From Limibacterium fermenti (GTDB taxonomy: Bacteria > Bacteroidota > Bacteroidia > Bacteroidales > Dysgonomonadaceae): DNA of 64,000 nt. The translations under genes were made by a program, and so were the position numbers. Location of the stretch: positions 2,170,001-2,234,000 of the forward strand of contig NZ_CP159486.1 in the NCBI RefSeq assembly GCF_041902845.1, read 5' to 3'. Under the pieces are notes generated by a model, which was not told the DNA's origin, did not search any database, and saw only the letters and a program-made list of their open reading frames with translations. This document shows, one piece after another, positions 36,257 to 46,053 of this stretch (the first letter of the stretch is position 1; each line of letters opens with the position of its first letter).

Positions 36257-38158
36257 ATGGAATATACTTTATTTATACTTCTGTTCCCGTTAGCTTCATT
36301 CCTTATCGTGGGATTGCTTAGTAATAAGTTAAGCCATAAGGCATCCGGACTAATCGGAACGACATCCCTTACCGTGGTGACCCTCTTGTCGTACTACACA
36401 GCATGGGCCTATTTCACCACTCAAAAAATAGACGGTGTTTACCAATCGCTTACCGTTTTAAATACAACCTGGCTACGAGTAGGGGCTAATCTTCATATCG
36501 ATATGGGGATACTGCTCGACCCGATATCAGTCATGATGCTGGTTGTCATTTCCACCGTTTCGTTAATGGTTCATATATATAGTTTAGGGTACATGAAAGG
36601 CGAAGTAGGATTTCAACGCTACTACTCGTTCCTTTCGCTCTTCACGTTCTCGATGATGGGATTGGTTTTGGCCACGAATATTTTCCAAATGTATATCTTT
36701 TGGGAGTTGGTGGGCGTTTCTTCATACCTGCTCATCGGCTTCTACTACACCAAACCGGCAGCCATCGCCGCTTCGAAGAAAGCATTTATCGTGACGCGTT
36801 TTGCCGATATGTTCTTCCTCATCGGTATATTGGTATTGTCGTACTTTACGCAGACATTCGACTTCGGCATATTGATGTCGGGCGACGCCTCTATTTTCAG
36901 CAGCGCCATCGGCAGCAGCTTTTTGGGCGCTTCGGCGTTGGTATGGGCGATGGCCTTAATCTTTATCGGGGGCGCCGGTAAATCGGCCATGTTCCCGTTG
37001 CATATCTGGTTGCCCGACGCGATGGAAGGCCCCACGCCAGTGTCGGCGCTCATCCACGCAGCAACCATGGTAGTAGCCGGCGTTTACTTGGTCGCGCGCC
37101 TGTTCCCCATCTATATAGGATTTACGCCCGAAGTACTTCACGGCATTGCCTATGTGGGCGCATTCACATCGTTGTTTGCCGCGATCATAGCGATTGCCCA
37201 AACCGATATCAAACGCGTGTTGGCCTTTTCGACGATCTCGCAAATCGGATTCATGATGGTCGCTCTCGGCGTTTCCAAACTCGAAGGACACGAAGGACTC
37301 GGATACATGTCTTCCATGTTCCACCTGTTTACGCACGCCATGTTTAAAGCGCTCCTCTTCCTCGGGGCCGGTTCTATTATCCACGCGGTGCATAGCAACG
37401 AAATGAAAGATATGGGGAGCCTTCGCAAATACATGCCCGTCACCCATTGGACATTCCTTATTGCTTGTTTGGCCATCGCGGGGATTCCGCCTTTCTCGGG
37501 ATTTGTGAGTAAAGACGAAATACTTACCGCCGCCTTCCATTTCAGCAACGGAATGGGTATCTGGATGACGGTAACAGCCGGCTTGACGGCGTTCTACATG
37601 TTCCGGCTATACTACAATATCTTCTGGGGAAAAGCGACAAACTATACGCATATTCCGCACGAGTCTCCTGTTTCGATGACATTCCCGTTGGTATTTCTGG
37701 CCATCCCTACTGTGTTGGGAGGATTCATTCCTTTCGGACATTTCGTAACGGCCGACCGAGCCGATTATACGATCCATCTCGATTGGACTATCGCCACCGT
37801 AAGCATCATTTTGGCGGTAGTGGGCATCGTCATAGCCACCGTATTATATAGAAAGCCGAGCGACGTACCCAACCGTATTGCAAACTCGATAAGGGGATTC
37901 CATCAGGCCGCCTATCACCGCTTTTACATCGATGAGATTTATCTCTTTATTACGAAAAAGATCATCTTCAATTGCGTATCGCGTCCGCTGGCATGGTTCG
38001 ACCGTCATATTGTAGACGGCTTTATCAACGGATTGGCTTCGGCTACGGATTGGGTCTCCATCCGGATCAGAGGTTTCCAATCGGGCGAAATTCAATGGTA
38101 TGCTTATGTATTCCTGTTCGGAACGCTGTTAATTACGGCTTTGCTCCTATTTATTTAA
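36257..38158 (+). CDS. nuoL: NADH-quinone oxidoreductase subunit L
   Basis: 633 residues, about 16 membrane helices including the C-terminal lateral helix region. Antiporter-type motifs: MYIFWELVGVSSYLLIGFYY (Glu in helix 5), IFIGGAGKSAMFPLHIWLPD (Lys), ALIHAATMVVAGVYLVARLF, and HLFTHAMFKALLFLGAGSII. It is the terminal ion-pumping subunit. Confidence 0.96.
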   Translation: MEYTLFILLFPLASFLIVGLLSNKLSHKASGLIGTTSLTVVTLLSYYTAWAYFTTQKIDGVYQSLTVLNTTWLRVGANLHIDMGILLDPISVMMLVVISTVSLMVHIYSLGYMKGEVGFQRYYSFLSLFTFSMMGLVLATNIFQMYIFWELVGVSSYLLIGFYYTKPAAIAASKKAFIVTRFADMFFLIGILVLSYFTQTFDFGILMSGDASIFSSAIGSSFLGASALVWAMALIFIGGAGKSAMFPLHIWLPDAMEGPTPVSALIHAATMVVAGVYLVARLFPIYIGFTPEVLHGIAYVGAFTSLFAAIIAIAQTDIKRVLAFSTISQIGFMMVALGVSKLEGHEGLGYMSSMFHLFTHAMFKALLFLGAGSIIHAVHSNEMKDMGSLRKYMPVTHWTFLIACLAIAGIPPFSGFVSKDEILTAAFHFSNGMGIWMTVTAGLTAFYMFRLYYNIFWGKATNYTHIPHESPVSMTFPLVFLAIPTVLGGFIPFGHFVTADRADYTIHLDWTIATVSIILAVVGIVIATVLYRKPSDVPNRIANSIRGFHQAAYHRFYIDEIYLFITKKIIFNCVSRPLAWFDRHIVDGFINGLASATDWVSIRIRGFQSGEIQWYAYVFLFGTLLITALLLFI

Positions 38159-38186
38159 TCACGCATCAATAAAAAGAAAACAAGAT

Positions 38187-39668
38187 ATGAATTTTTTATC
38201 ACTGTTTGTACTGGTACCTGTGCTAATGATCTTAGCGTTGTTTTTATCAAAAAACAGAAAGCAGGTCTTGGCGATAATGGTTACGGGAAGTTCCCTGTTG
38301 GTGATCCTTTCGGCCAATCTGGTATATCAATACATCGCGGCAAGAAATGCCGGAGCGGTCGACCCGATGCTGTTTACCTCTTCGGTCGCCTGGTATAAGC
38401 CGCTCAACATAAACTATTCGGTAGGTGTCGACGGTGTATCGGTAGCCATGCTTTGCCTCTCGTCGGTCATCGTCTTTACCGGCGTATTCACTTCCTGGAG
38501 AATCGCTCCCTTGACCAAAGAATTTTTCTTGTGGTTCTCCCTGTTAGCCGCCGGAGTGTACGGATTTTTTATCTCTACCGACTTATTTACGATGTTCCTC
38601 TTTTACGAAACGGCATTGATACCCATGTATCTGCTCATCGGCGTATGGGGAAGCGGTAAGAAGGAATACTCGGCGATGAAACTAACCCTGATGTTAATGG
38701 GCTCTTCGATGATCTTGCTTGTCGGAATACTCGGCATCTATTTCAGCTCGGGGGCCAACAGCATGGATATTTTAGAGATCGTAAAGACAACCATTCCGGT
38801 ACAACAGCAATACTTATTCTTCACGCTCACGTTCTTCGGCTTCGGAGTGTTGGGAGCATTGTTCCCATTCCACACATGGTCGCCCGACGGTCATGCTTCG
38901 GCGCCGACGGCGGTATCGATGCTCCACGCGGGAGTATTAATGAAGTTAGGAGGATACGGATGCTTCCGTGTAGCAATTTATTTAATGCCGGAAGCCGCCG
39001 AAAAGTTATCCCCCATCTTCCTCGTGCTGACAGGCATCGGCGTTGTTTACGGCGCTTTAGTGGCCATCCGTCAGACCGACTTGAAATACATCAACGCCTA
39101 TTCATCGGTCAGTCACTGTAACCTGGTGTTGTTCGCGATCCTGATGCTTACGCAAACCGCGATGACGGGCGCCGTGTTGCAGATGCTTTCGCACGGATTG
39201 ATCACGGCCTTATTCTTCGCCTTAATCGGAATGATTTACGGACGCACGCATACGCGCCTTATTACGGAAATGGGCGGCTTGATGAAGATTATGCCTTTCC
39301 TCGGCGTCTGTTTTGTGATTGCCGGTTTGGCCAACATCGGTCTTCCGGGATTGAGCGGTTTCGCTGCCGAAATGACCATTTTTATCGGCGCATTTGAAAA
39401 TACCGAAATACTCTATCGTGTGCTGACGATCGCGAGCATCACTTCCATCGTCATCGGAGCGGTCTATATCCTGCGGACAGTGGGAAAATTCCTTTACGGG
39501 AGCATCCAGAATCCGGCACATGCCACGTTAGACGATGCGCACTGGTATGAACGCTTTGCGGTAATCACCTTAATCGCGGGAATTGTATATATAGGTTCTT
39601 TCCCCTTAGGTGTTTCGGACATGATACATGAGAGTCTCGGCAATGTCGTAGCGCAGTTAGTAAGATAA
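38187..39668 (+). CDS. nuoM: NADH-quinone oxidoreductase subunit M
   Basis: 493 residues, about 14 membrane helices. MFLFYETALIPMYLLIGVWG carries the helix-5 glutamate, and FPFHTWSPDGHASAPTAVSM and LKYINAYSSVSHCNLVLFAI are the usual NuoM blocks. It is the middle ion-pumping subunit. Confidence 0.96.
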   Translation: MNFLSLFVLVPVLMILALFLSKNRKQVLAIMVTGSSLLVILSANLVYQYIAARNAGAVDPMLFTSSVAWYKPLNINYSVGVDGVSVAMLCLSSVIVFTGVFTSWRIAPLTKEFFLWFSLLAAGVYGFFISTDLFTMFLFYETALIPMYLLIGVWGSGKKEYSAMKLTLMLMGSSMILLVGILGIYFSSGANSMDILEIVKTTIPVQQQYLFFTLTFFGFGVLGALFPFHTWSPDGHASAPTAVSMLHAGVLMKLGGYGCFRVAIYLMPEAAEKLSPIFLVLTGIGVVYGALVAIRQTDLKYINAYSSVSHCNLVLFAILMLTQTAMTGAVLQMLSHGLITALFFALIGMIYGRTHTRLITEMGGLMKIMPFLGVCFVIAGLANIGLPGLSGFAAEMTIFIGAFENTEILYRVLTIASITSIVIGAVYILRTVGKFLYGSIQNPAHATLDDAHWYERFAVITLIAGIVYIGSFPLGVSDMIHESLGNVVAQLVR

Positions 39669-39704
39669 TAAGAATCATAAAAGAATATTAGTCAATAAAG
39701 CAGT

Positions 39705-41129
39705 ATGGATTATTTCAGTAATTTTATATATATGCGCAGTGAGGTGTCACTGTTAGGTGTCATCCTCTTTTTATTGTTGTACGATATTATCGCAGGCAAC
39801 AAAGGGATGAGATATTTTCAGCCTGTCGCGATCTTCTTATTTGCCGTTCACACCGCACTCAATCTCTTTCCGTATGAAGCGGGAGAATCGTTTGGCGGGA
39901 TGTATCAATACGAGCCGATTATGACGGTGGTAAAAACCATTTTAAACATCGCCACGCTGCTCATTTTCCTTCAGGCAAAGCATCTCTTCGACGGCGATGC
40001 ACAAAAGAATAAGCGGGGGGAATATTACTTCTTGACGCTGACAACGCTGTTGGGAATGTATTTTATGATCTCCAGCGGACACTTCATGCTCTTCTACATC
40101 GGCTTGGAAATGGCGTCGATTCCGTTAGCGACATTAGTGGCATTCGATAAAAAAGACAAGAAGTCAGCCGAAGCAGGCGCCAAGTTTATTCTTTCGTCGG
40201 CTTTCTCGTCAGGCATCATGCTTTTCGGCATCTCTTATCTTTACGGCACGGCCGGAACATTATACTTCTCCGACATGGCCTCGCTAATCACGAGCAATCC
40301 ACTACAAATCATGGCATTTGTATTCTTCATATCGGGATTGTTCTTCAAGATATCGCTCGTACCTTTCCATTTATGGACAGCCGATGTCTACGAAGGCGCA
40401 CCGACGAATGTCACCTCTTATTTTTCGGTGGTTTCGAAGAGCTCGGCCGTATTCGTTCTGATGACGTTACTGTTTAAAGTATTCGGCAATTTAGTCACCG
40501 AATGGCACAATATCCTATTTTGGATCATTATCCTCACGATCACGGTCGGAAACCTGTTCGCTTTGAGACAACGGAACATCAAACGCTTCCTGGCGTTTTC
40601 GTCCATCTCGCAAGCCGGATACATTGCTTTGGGCGTGATAAGCGGCTCTTCATTGGGTATGTCTACAGTATTATATTATATACTGGTCTATGTATTTTCC
40701 AACCTGGCGGCATTCGGGGTCATCTCGGCCATTGAAAACAGGACGGGCAAACTCAGTATAGACGATTATAAAGGCCTCTATCAAACGAATCCCAAGCTCA
40801 GCTTTGTAATGATGCTCTCTATGTTTTCGTTGGCCGGTATCGCTCCTTTTGCCGGTTTTGTCAGCAAGTTCTTCATCTTCTACGCAGCAGCACAACAAGA
40901 CTTGTATATATTGGTACTGATTGCAGCGGTAAACGTCATCATTTCGTTGTATTACTATCTGAGGGTTGTGAAGGCGATGTTTATCGATAAAAACGATCAT
41001 CCGATCCAAACCTTGGCGACCGATTCCTGGAACAAAGCCAGCTTAATTATCTGTTCTGCCGGTATTATATCGGCGGGTCTCCTCAATATTATTATCGATA
41101 CGATTACCAAATACAGCTTCGGCATGTAA
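39705..41129 (+). CDS. nuoN: NADH-quinone oxidoreductase subunit N
   Basis: 474 residues, about 14 membrane helices, with FMLFYIGLEMASIPLATLVA, SLVPFHLWTADVYEGAPTNV and IKRFLAFSSISQAGYIALGV. It is the last nuo gene. The NADH-binding genes nuoE, nuoF and nuoG are absent from the operon, so NADH is not necessarily the donor. A strong hairpin lies 62 bases past the stop. Confidence 0.95.
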   Translation: MDYFSNFIYMRSEVSLLGVILFLLLYDIIAGNKGMRYFQPVAIFLFAVHTALNLFPYEAGESFGGMYQYEPIMTVVKTILNIATLLIFLQAKHLFDGDAQKNKRGEYYFLTLTTLLGMYFMISSGHFMLFYIGLEMASIPLATLVAFDKKDKKSAEAGAKFILSSAFSSGIMLFGISYLYGTAGTLYFSDMASLITSNPLQIMAFVFFISGLFFKISLVPFHLWTADVYEGAPTNVTSYFSVVSKSSAVFVLMTLLFKVFGNLVTEWHNILFWIIILTITVGNLFALRQRNIKRFLAFSSISQAGYIALGVISGSSLGMSTVLYYILVYVFSNLAAFGVISAIENRTGKLSIDDYKGLYQTNPKLSFVMMLSMFSLAGIAPFAGFVSKFFIFYAAAQQDLYILVLIAAVNVIISLYYYLRVVKAMFIDKNDHPIQTLATDSWNKASLIICSAGIISAGLLNIIIDTITKYSFGM

Positions 41130-41190
41130 GCCTTAGTGGGGGTAAAATCATATAGCTTCCGGACTGTCGCCTTGAGGTAAGGGACAAACG

Positions 41191-41242
41191 AGAAACGAGC
41201 GGAAGGGATATTTTCATCATTATATCCCTTCCGCTCGTTTCT
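41191..41242. terminator. 20-21 bp perfect hairpin after nuoN
   Basis: The 20 bases at 41192-41211 are the exact reverse complement of 41222-41241, and the next pair (41191 with 41242) also matches. The loop is 10 bases. No T tract follows, so factor-independent termination is doubtful. An mRNA-stabilising 3' end or a recombination footprint is also possible. Confidence 0.65.
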
Positions 41243-41256
41243 TGGTACTCCTCCTT

Positions 41257-41663
41257 TTACGCTAAGAGGAGAGTCAAAATAAACTCTGCATCATAGTTGT
41301 GGAATACCGCCTTTGTGTAAGTTAACTCTGCGCAATCATAAAAAGAATTACATCCTACGAGCGAGGGCCTCTGGTGACTGGGGGGAGTCGCACAAACCTA
41401 TATGGGGGCTCTGCGACTGTGCCCTTGGAGCAAGAGGACGAGCGAAGAACGAACGGACGGATATTTTTCATCATTCATCGTTCATTGTTCATCATTATCC
41501 CCTCCCCGCGCCTCTCGGCACTTCCCTTACGCTAAGAGGAGAGTCAAAATAAACTCTGCATCATAGTTGTGGAATACCGCCTTTGTGTAAGTTAATCTGC
41601 GCAATCATAAAAAGAATTACATCCTGCGAGCGAGAGCCTCTGGTGGCTGGGGGGGAGTCACAC
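41257..41663. repeat. 270-bp tandem duplication with 137-bp conserved core
   Basis: 41257-41393 and 41527-41663 are nearly identical 137-base direct copies (core begins TTACGCTAAGAGGAGAGTCA), 270 bases apart. The intervening segment also resembles the sequence before the first copy (41165-41256), including a TTTCATCATT stretch, so a whole unit of about 270 bases has been duplicated and has diverged outside the core. No transposase or gene is present. It accounts for most of the 643-base gap after nuoN. Confidence 0.8.
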
Positions 41664-41675
41664 CAAGAAAAAAAA

Positions 41676-41707
41676 AGTTGCAGCATGAATCACATCACAC
41701 TGCAACT
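41676..41707 (-). terminator. Terminator of the exbB-tonB-TPR operon
   Basis: On the minus strand AGTTGCAG (41700-41707) pairs with CTGCAACT (41676-41683) across a 16-base loop and is followed by a run of T. It lies 66 bases beyond the TPR gene. Confidence 0.75.
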
Positions 41708-41772
41708 GTTAAATAGGAATTAAAACTGCTTGTCTGAGCAAGTCTGAAACTTATTCCCTCAAAAAAAGCCGT

Positions 41773-43374
41773 TTACTTCAAACTCTGCATAACCTGCAAA
41801 GCCGTTTCGTCGGCGGGATCAATCTCAAGGACTTTTCCCCAATAATTCTTAGACTCCGGTACGTTATTTTGTCCTAAATAATAGAACCCTAAATAACGAT
41901 ACGACTCCAAAACATCATTCTTTCTTTCATCGAGATTAGGCAACATAATCTCAATTGCTTTTTGATAATGAGGAACCGCAAGACCTTTTTCGGCTTGTGG
42001 ATCGAGAGCGAAATTAGCACGAGCTCTCATCAGATATCCTAAATAATGATCCGGAAACTTTTCAGTCATTTCGGCAAACAAGCGATCAGATTCTTTCAAA
42101 TATTTTTCCTTTTCCTGCTTATCTTTCGTCGAATCGGGAGAAAAAGCTTTCGTACTAGTTCCCGCCGAATAGTTCGCAAGTCCCAACACATAAATATCAG
42201 CCAATGACGGATTCGCATTTTTATTGAAAGCAAGTTGATAATACTTTATGGCATTGGAATAATCATCAGCACGTTCGTATGCGCCGGCAGCCTGTGTCAG
42301 ATACTCGATATTGGTCGAATCTTTTTCATAAGCCTTTGCAAAAGCAGCTCCTGCATCTTGATATCTCTTATCATTGGCAAGTATTTGAGCATAATAAGTA
42401 TAATCTTGCGTAATCAAATCCTTCTCATCTGCATTTTTGAAAAAGCTATCGGCCGTTTGAAGAGCCTCGTTATATTGTTTGAGTTCAAACAAGCTATACA
42501 TTTTCAAACGATTCATGACAAAATTATCAGGAGCTTTCTTAATAGCTTCTAATGTTTCACTATATTTCTTGTTGAAATACAGAATCGACGCATACTGTTC
42601 ATAATCTTTTCCGGTGGGGACAATAAGACTAAGATATTTTTCGAAAGCCTCGAGCGCTTCGGGATAAAAACCTTTACGATAATTAATCTGGCTCAACGAT
42701 AAAAACCCCGGAATGTATTGAGGATCCAACTCCACCACTTTCTTTAAATAGTCGAGGGCAACCTGCGTCCGAATATTTTCATAAAGACGTGAAAGCTTTA
42801 CATACGAAGCTTTGAAGTTAGGGTCGAAATAGATGGCGCTTTCGTAAGCGGCGGCGGCTTCACCCGTATTGCCTTGTTTAGCGAGCAAATCACCTTTCAG
42901 GATATAACCATAAGGGCTCTGCTTGTTGGCATTAATCGATTTGTCGGCCATTTTGGAAGCTTCGTCCAATTTGTTATTATCGAAATACGCCTGGGCTACT
43001 GCAGCGAGCAGTCGTGCATTTTTTCTATTTTTGCGATCTTTACCAATATCGTTTAACTCTTTGTCCAAACCGGAGGTACTCAATTGCACCTTAGCCAATC
43101 CAACACTGTTCAGTAAGTTCGCCGGATCGATCTGAAGTCCTTTATTGAAATAATATTGGGCGGAATCGGTTTTCTTTTCGTCGAAATAAATCTCCCCCAA
43201 ATAGTAACTATCGGTCGCATCGATATTCGGTGCGGACAAAAAATACTTTTTTGCTGTTTGGTAATCTCCGGCTTCATAGAAATCAATTCCATTTTTATTT
43301 TCGGCGTAAGTTAATGAAACACCTGCAATAAATAAAGCCGAGAATAAAATACTTTTTCTTATTGTACTCATCAT
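41773..43374 (-). CDS. Tetratricopeptide-repeat protein of the Ton operon
   Basis: 533 residues with a signal peptide (MMSTIRKSILFSALFIAGVS, cleavage near residue 24). At least ten TPR-like helical pairs follow (for example YYLGEIYFDEKKTDSAQYYF, GYILKGDLLAKQGNTGEAAA, PNFKASYVKLSRLYENIRTQ), so the mature protein is a periplasmic solenoid. It is the last gene of the exbB-exbD-exbD-tonB-pstS-like run, an association common in Bacteroidales. A scaffolding role in Ton-linked envelope energy transfer is inferred, not shown. Confidence 0.85.
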   Translation of the reverse strand: MMSTIRKSILFSALFIAGVSLTYAENKNGIDFYEAGDYQTAKKYFLSAPNIDATDSYYLGEIYFDEKKTDSAQYYFNKGLQIDPANLLNSVGLAKVQLSTSGLDKELNDIGKDRKNRKNARLLAAVAQAYFDNNKLDEASKMADKSINANKQSPYGYILKGDLLAKQGNTGEAAAAYESAIYFDPNFKASYVKLSRLYENIRTQVALDYLKKVVELDPQYIPGFLSLSQINYRKGFYPEALEAFEKYLSLIVPTGKDYEQYASILYFNKKYSETLEAIKKAPDNFVMNRLKMYSLFELKQYNEALQTADSFFKNADEKDLITQDYTYYAQILANDKRYQDAGAAFAKAYEKDSTNIEYLTQAAGAYERADDYSNAIKYYQLAFNKNANPSLADIYVLGLANYSAGTSTKAFSPDSTKDKQEKEKYLKESDRLFAEMTEKFPDHYLGYLMRARANFALDPQAEKGLAVPHYQKAIEIMLPNLDERKNDVLESYRYLGFYYLGQNNVPESKNYWGKVLEIDPADETALQVMQSLK

Positions 43375-43449
43375 TTGCTTTGCTCTAATTAATTCAATAT
43401 CGTTTAAATTCGTTTTATAGTTCTATCCTATATCTATAAGTTTACATTT

Positions 43450-44385
43450 TTAGTCTGTTATTTTAACGGCATTCACAGGCATCGTAGAAGGCAGCAATCC
43501 CGAACGGAGTATCACACGCTGTCCACGATCGGATGAAACATAACGGGTGAAGCCCTTAGGCAGTTCTCCCCGGGGATCGTTTATGATGAAAAAGATTTCC
43601 CGAACAAAAGGATACTGCCCGTTATACATATAGTATTGATAGGGCTGAACCGCATTTTGGCGGGTAGCGATCTTGTCGAAAGACACGCGCATAACCTGAA
43701 TTTTATTCGTAAACTCAACCACAGTACTATCGTAAGAATCACTAATGAGGTTCACCCCGATAAGGCCCATCGCATTAGGCGTTTTAGACACATAGTCTAC
43801 CACTTCTTCGTTAAGACTCAGCGCATTCAACTCATTCGACAACGGTTTATCGCGACAAATAGAGTCATTGGCATAACGTACGATACTCGAGTTGGTATTA
43901 TCAAAAACAACTTGAATCTTACCCAACCGGGATCCCGGATAGATCTCGTTCCAATTTTTCACCTCTCCGGTTAAAATACGACGAACGTTCTCTACGCTAA
44001 TAATCGAGTCGGGATTCGCGGGATGGATAATAAGCGCTATCGCGTCCAAAGCAATCCGCACCTCTTCCGGTTCGAACTTATTCGAATAAAAAATATTTCT
44101 TTCATCCGGACGTAGACGCCGCGCAGTTACCGCCAGCCGGACGGTATCGTCCAACAGCAAATCGATTGCGTCTTCCTCCGATGTATAAATAGGCTCGATA
44201 ATAGCATCATGTTCGGTTTCAAACATATCGATTACCGCCTTAATAGTCGGCTCCATCGTTTGATCTACGGCTATCTTAATGTACCCGCTATCCATTGTAT
44301 TTCTTTCTTTCTTATCTTTATTGTTACACGCAATTATCAGAAACAAAGAAATAAATAGTAGACCGATAAAATTACCTATCTTCAT
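43450..44385 (-). CDS. PstS-like substrate-binding lipoprotein
   Basis: 311 residues with a lipoprotein signal (LLFISLFLIIACNNKDK). The rest has the PstS/SBP-like fold: IKIAVDQTMEPTIKAVIDMF, RRILTGEVKNWNEIYPGS (the PstS-type loop) and FVREIFFIINDP. No pst permease or ATPase is nearby. It sits between tonB and the TPR gene, suggesting a periplasmic adaptor or anion-binding role with the Ton system. Confidence 0.82.
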   Translation of the reverse strand: MKIGNFIGLLFISLFLIIACNNKDKKERNTMDSGYIKIAVDQTMEPTIKAVIDMFETEHDAIIEPIYTSEEDAIDLLLDDTVRLAVTARRLRPDERNIFYSNKFEPEEVRIALDAIALIIHPANPDSIISVENVRRILTGEVKNWNEIYPGSRLGKIQVVFDNTNSSIVRYANDSICRDKPLSNELNALSLNEEVVDYVSKTPNAMGLIGVNLISDSYDSTVVEFTNKIQVMRVSFDKIATRQNAVQPYQYYMYNGQYPFVREIFFIINDPRGELPKGFTRYVSSDRGQRVILRSGLLPSTMPVNAVKITD

Positions 44386-44498
44386 CTTACATCGTTTTAG
44401 TTTAAAAAATCACGAACAAATAAATATTAACCAATCTAATTTCATCGGAAACAAGATTGGCTAATATTTACCATATTGTGACACAAGGTTGTATCACA

Positions 44499-45335
44499 TT
44501 ACTTTTGCAATTGGAAAACAATAGGCAACGTAAACCGTACTTTAACGGCTGTTCCCCCTTGTCTACCGGGAATCCATTTAGGCATTTCCCTTACCAAACG
44601 GGTTGCTTCTTTATCCAAACTGGGATCGACACCCCGTGCAACCTTAATATCCTGTATCGCACCGTCGCTTCCGACCACGAACTGAACAATTACACGTCCT
44701 TCGATTCCATTTTCCTGAGCAATCACAGGATATTGAATATTATCATTCAACCATTTCATTAAAGCAGTGTTTCCTCCCGGAAAAGATGCAGGTTGTTCCA
44801 CCACATCAAAAATCTTTTCAGGTTCCGGTTCAGCTTGCACAATAACTTTATGGTCTCTTAAAGTAGCAATATCCACACCCGTTTCTTCATTATTACCCTT
44901 TACGTCCGCAATAGAGATCTGAACATCGGATTGAGTCAAGAATTCCTGACTTTTCATTTCCTGATCTTCCCGAACATCCTCATCCTTTTTAATGACCGGA
45001 GGCGTAAATTTAATGGTACTCTTCAATTCCACAGGAGGCGGAGCTACATATTGTTTCACTTGATTCTCTTCGGGAACTTCAGGTTGCTCCAACTGAATGT
45101 CGGTTAAAGTCGTAACCTGTGTCATGGCTTCTTTAGCCTTCCTTTGAGATTCGTATGTCGTAATAAGCGACATCGCAATGAATAACAATACAGCAATAAC
45201 GATAACGACAATGAAAGCATATAAATGCCGTCTGCCGGAAGATTGACGAAGACGATAAGCGCCGTAGCTCTTATTCTTACCTTCGAAAATCAAATCGATC
45301 CATTCCTGCGACGTTAAGTTGATATCTTTAGCCAT
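44499..45335 (-). CDS. tonB: Energy transducer TonB
   Basis: 278 residues. The N-terminal cytoplasmic part (MAKDINLTSQEWIDLIFEGK) precedes a membrane helix at about 33-55, a periplasmic linker with Pro and charged residues, and the C-terminal TonB domain (about 190-278: FPGGNTALMKWLNDNIQYPV, EGRVIVQFVVGSDGAIQDIK, PKWIPGRQGGTAVKVRFTLP). The SYGAYRLR stretch ahead of the helix is typical of Bacteroidetes TonB. It links ExbBD to outer-membrane receptors. Confidence 0.94.
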   Translation of the reverse strand: MAKDINLTSQEWIDLIFEGKNKSYGAYRLRQSSGRRHLYAFIVVIVIAVLLFIAMSLITTYESQRKAKEAMTQVTTLTDIQLEQPEVPEENQVKQYVAPPPVELKSTIKFTPPVIKKDEDVREDQEMKSQEFLTQSDVQISIADVKGNNEETGVDIATLRDHKVIVQAEPEPEKIFDVVEQPASFPGGNTALMKWLNDNIQYPVIAQENGIEGRVIVQFVVGSDGAIQDIKVARGVDPSLDKEATRLVREMPKWIPGRQGGTAVKVRFTLPIVFQLQK

Positions 45336-45373
45336 TTTTCTTTCTTTAAATGATTATTATCTTATATCAAACC

Positions 45374-46000
45374 TCAATCAGTAGGAAAATTGGAATTGCT
45401 CAACATTGTCCGGTCATTATCATCCAGTTCGGTAATCGCATATTTTCCGATGCTCGTTATCTGCATCTCATCCAAAGCTGCAATCATATCGCTGTAGGTA
45501 GAGCTATCAAGCGGTTTGATAATCACTACCGGCGAACCTTTACTGTTTCGTAATTCAGACAATTGTCTATCGTAATCTTCTTGACTTACTTGAAGCAGGG
45601 TTTTTCTATTTTTCAGTTCGCGAACTTGTTGAACGATGGTCCTGTTTTTTTCTGTCAAGACAGAACGGATACCCTCGGCCGAAAAATCGGTTTCAGTCAG
45701 GAAATTCGGTTCTTCAAGATTCGCCAACCCTTCATAATAATACACTTTATGCTCCGGCCCCAAGTAGATGGTCATCGCTTCGGAAGCTTTCACCTCGTTC
45801 TGCTCTTCCACATCGACTTTATCTTTGGTCGGCATACTGATTTCCATTGTTTGAGGTTTGCTCAAAGTGGTAGCAAGCATAAAGAAAGTAAGCAACAACA
45901 TGATCATGTCGACCAACGGAGTAAAGTTTACCCGCGTATCGGCTTTCTTCATTTCGCCTTTTTTCTTTTTACCACCACCGGTTGGTTGTATATCTGCCAT
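45374..46000 (-). CDS. exbD: ExbD/TolR family biopolymer transporter (second copy)
   Basis: 208 residues. One N-terminal membrane helix with the ion-channel aspartate (TPLVDMIMLLLTFFMLATTL, around 27-50), then a periplasmic domain. Compared with the upstream copy, the periplasmic part has a central insertion of about 40 residues with charged repeats. It pairs with the ExbB channel to power TonB. Confidence 0.92.
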   Translation of the reverse strand: MADIQPTGGGKKKKGEMKKADTRVNFTPLVDMIMLLLTFFMLATTLSKPQTMEISMPTKDKVDVEEQNEVKASEAMTIYLGPEHKVYYYEGLANLEEPNFLTETDFSAEGIRSVLTEKNRTIVQQVRELKNRKTLLQVSQEDYDRQLSELRNSKGSPVVIIKPLDSSTYSDMIAALDEMQITSIGKYAITELDDNDRTMLSNSNFPTD

Positions 46001-46053
46001 ACTCTTAAAATTTATTTTTAATTCGTACTTCCATTTGTCTTTGAGTATAACCT

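Noticed and set aside
30793..41129. Missed nuoE, nuoF or nuoG genes
   Set aside because: nuoCD, H and I follow one another with gaps too small for them, and no such motifs occur elsewhere in the window.
41313..41552. Small + strand open frame in the duplicated region
   Set aside because: It spans repeat and microsatellite-like sequence, has no conserved features and is not matched in the second copy.
41165..41663. Duplicated segment as an insertion sequence
   Set aside because: No transposase frame, no terminal inverted repeats and no target duplication were found.
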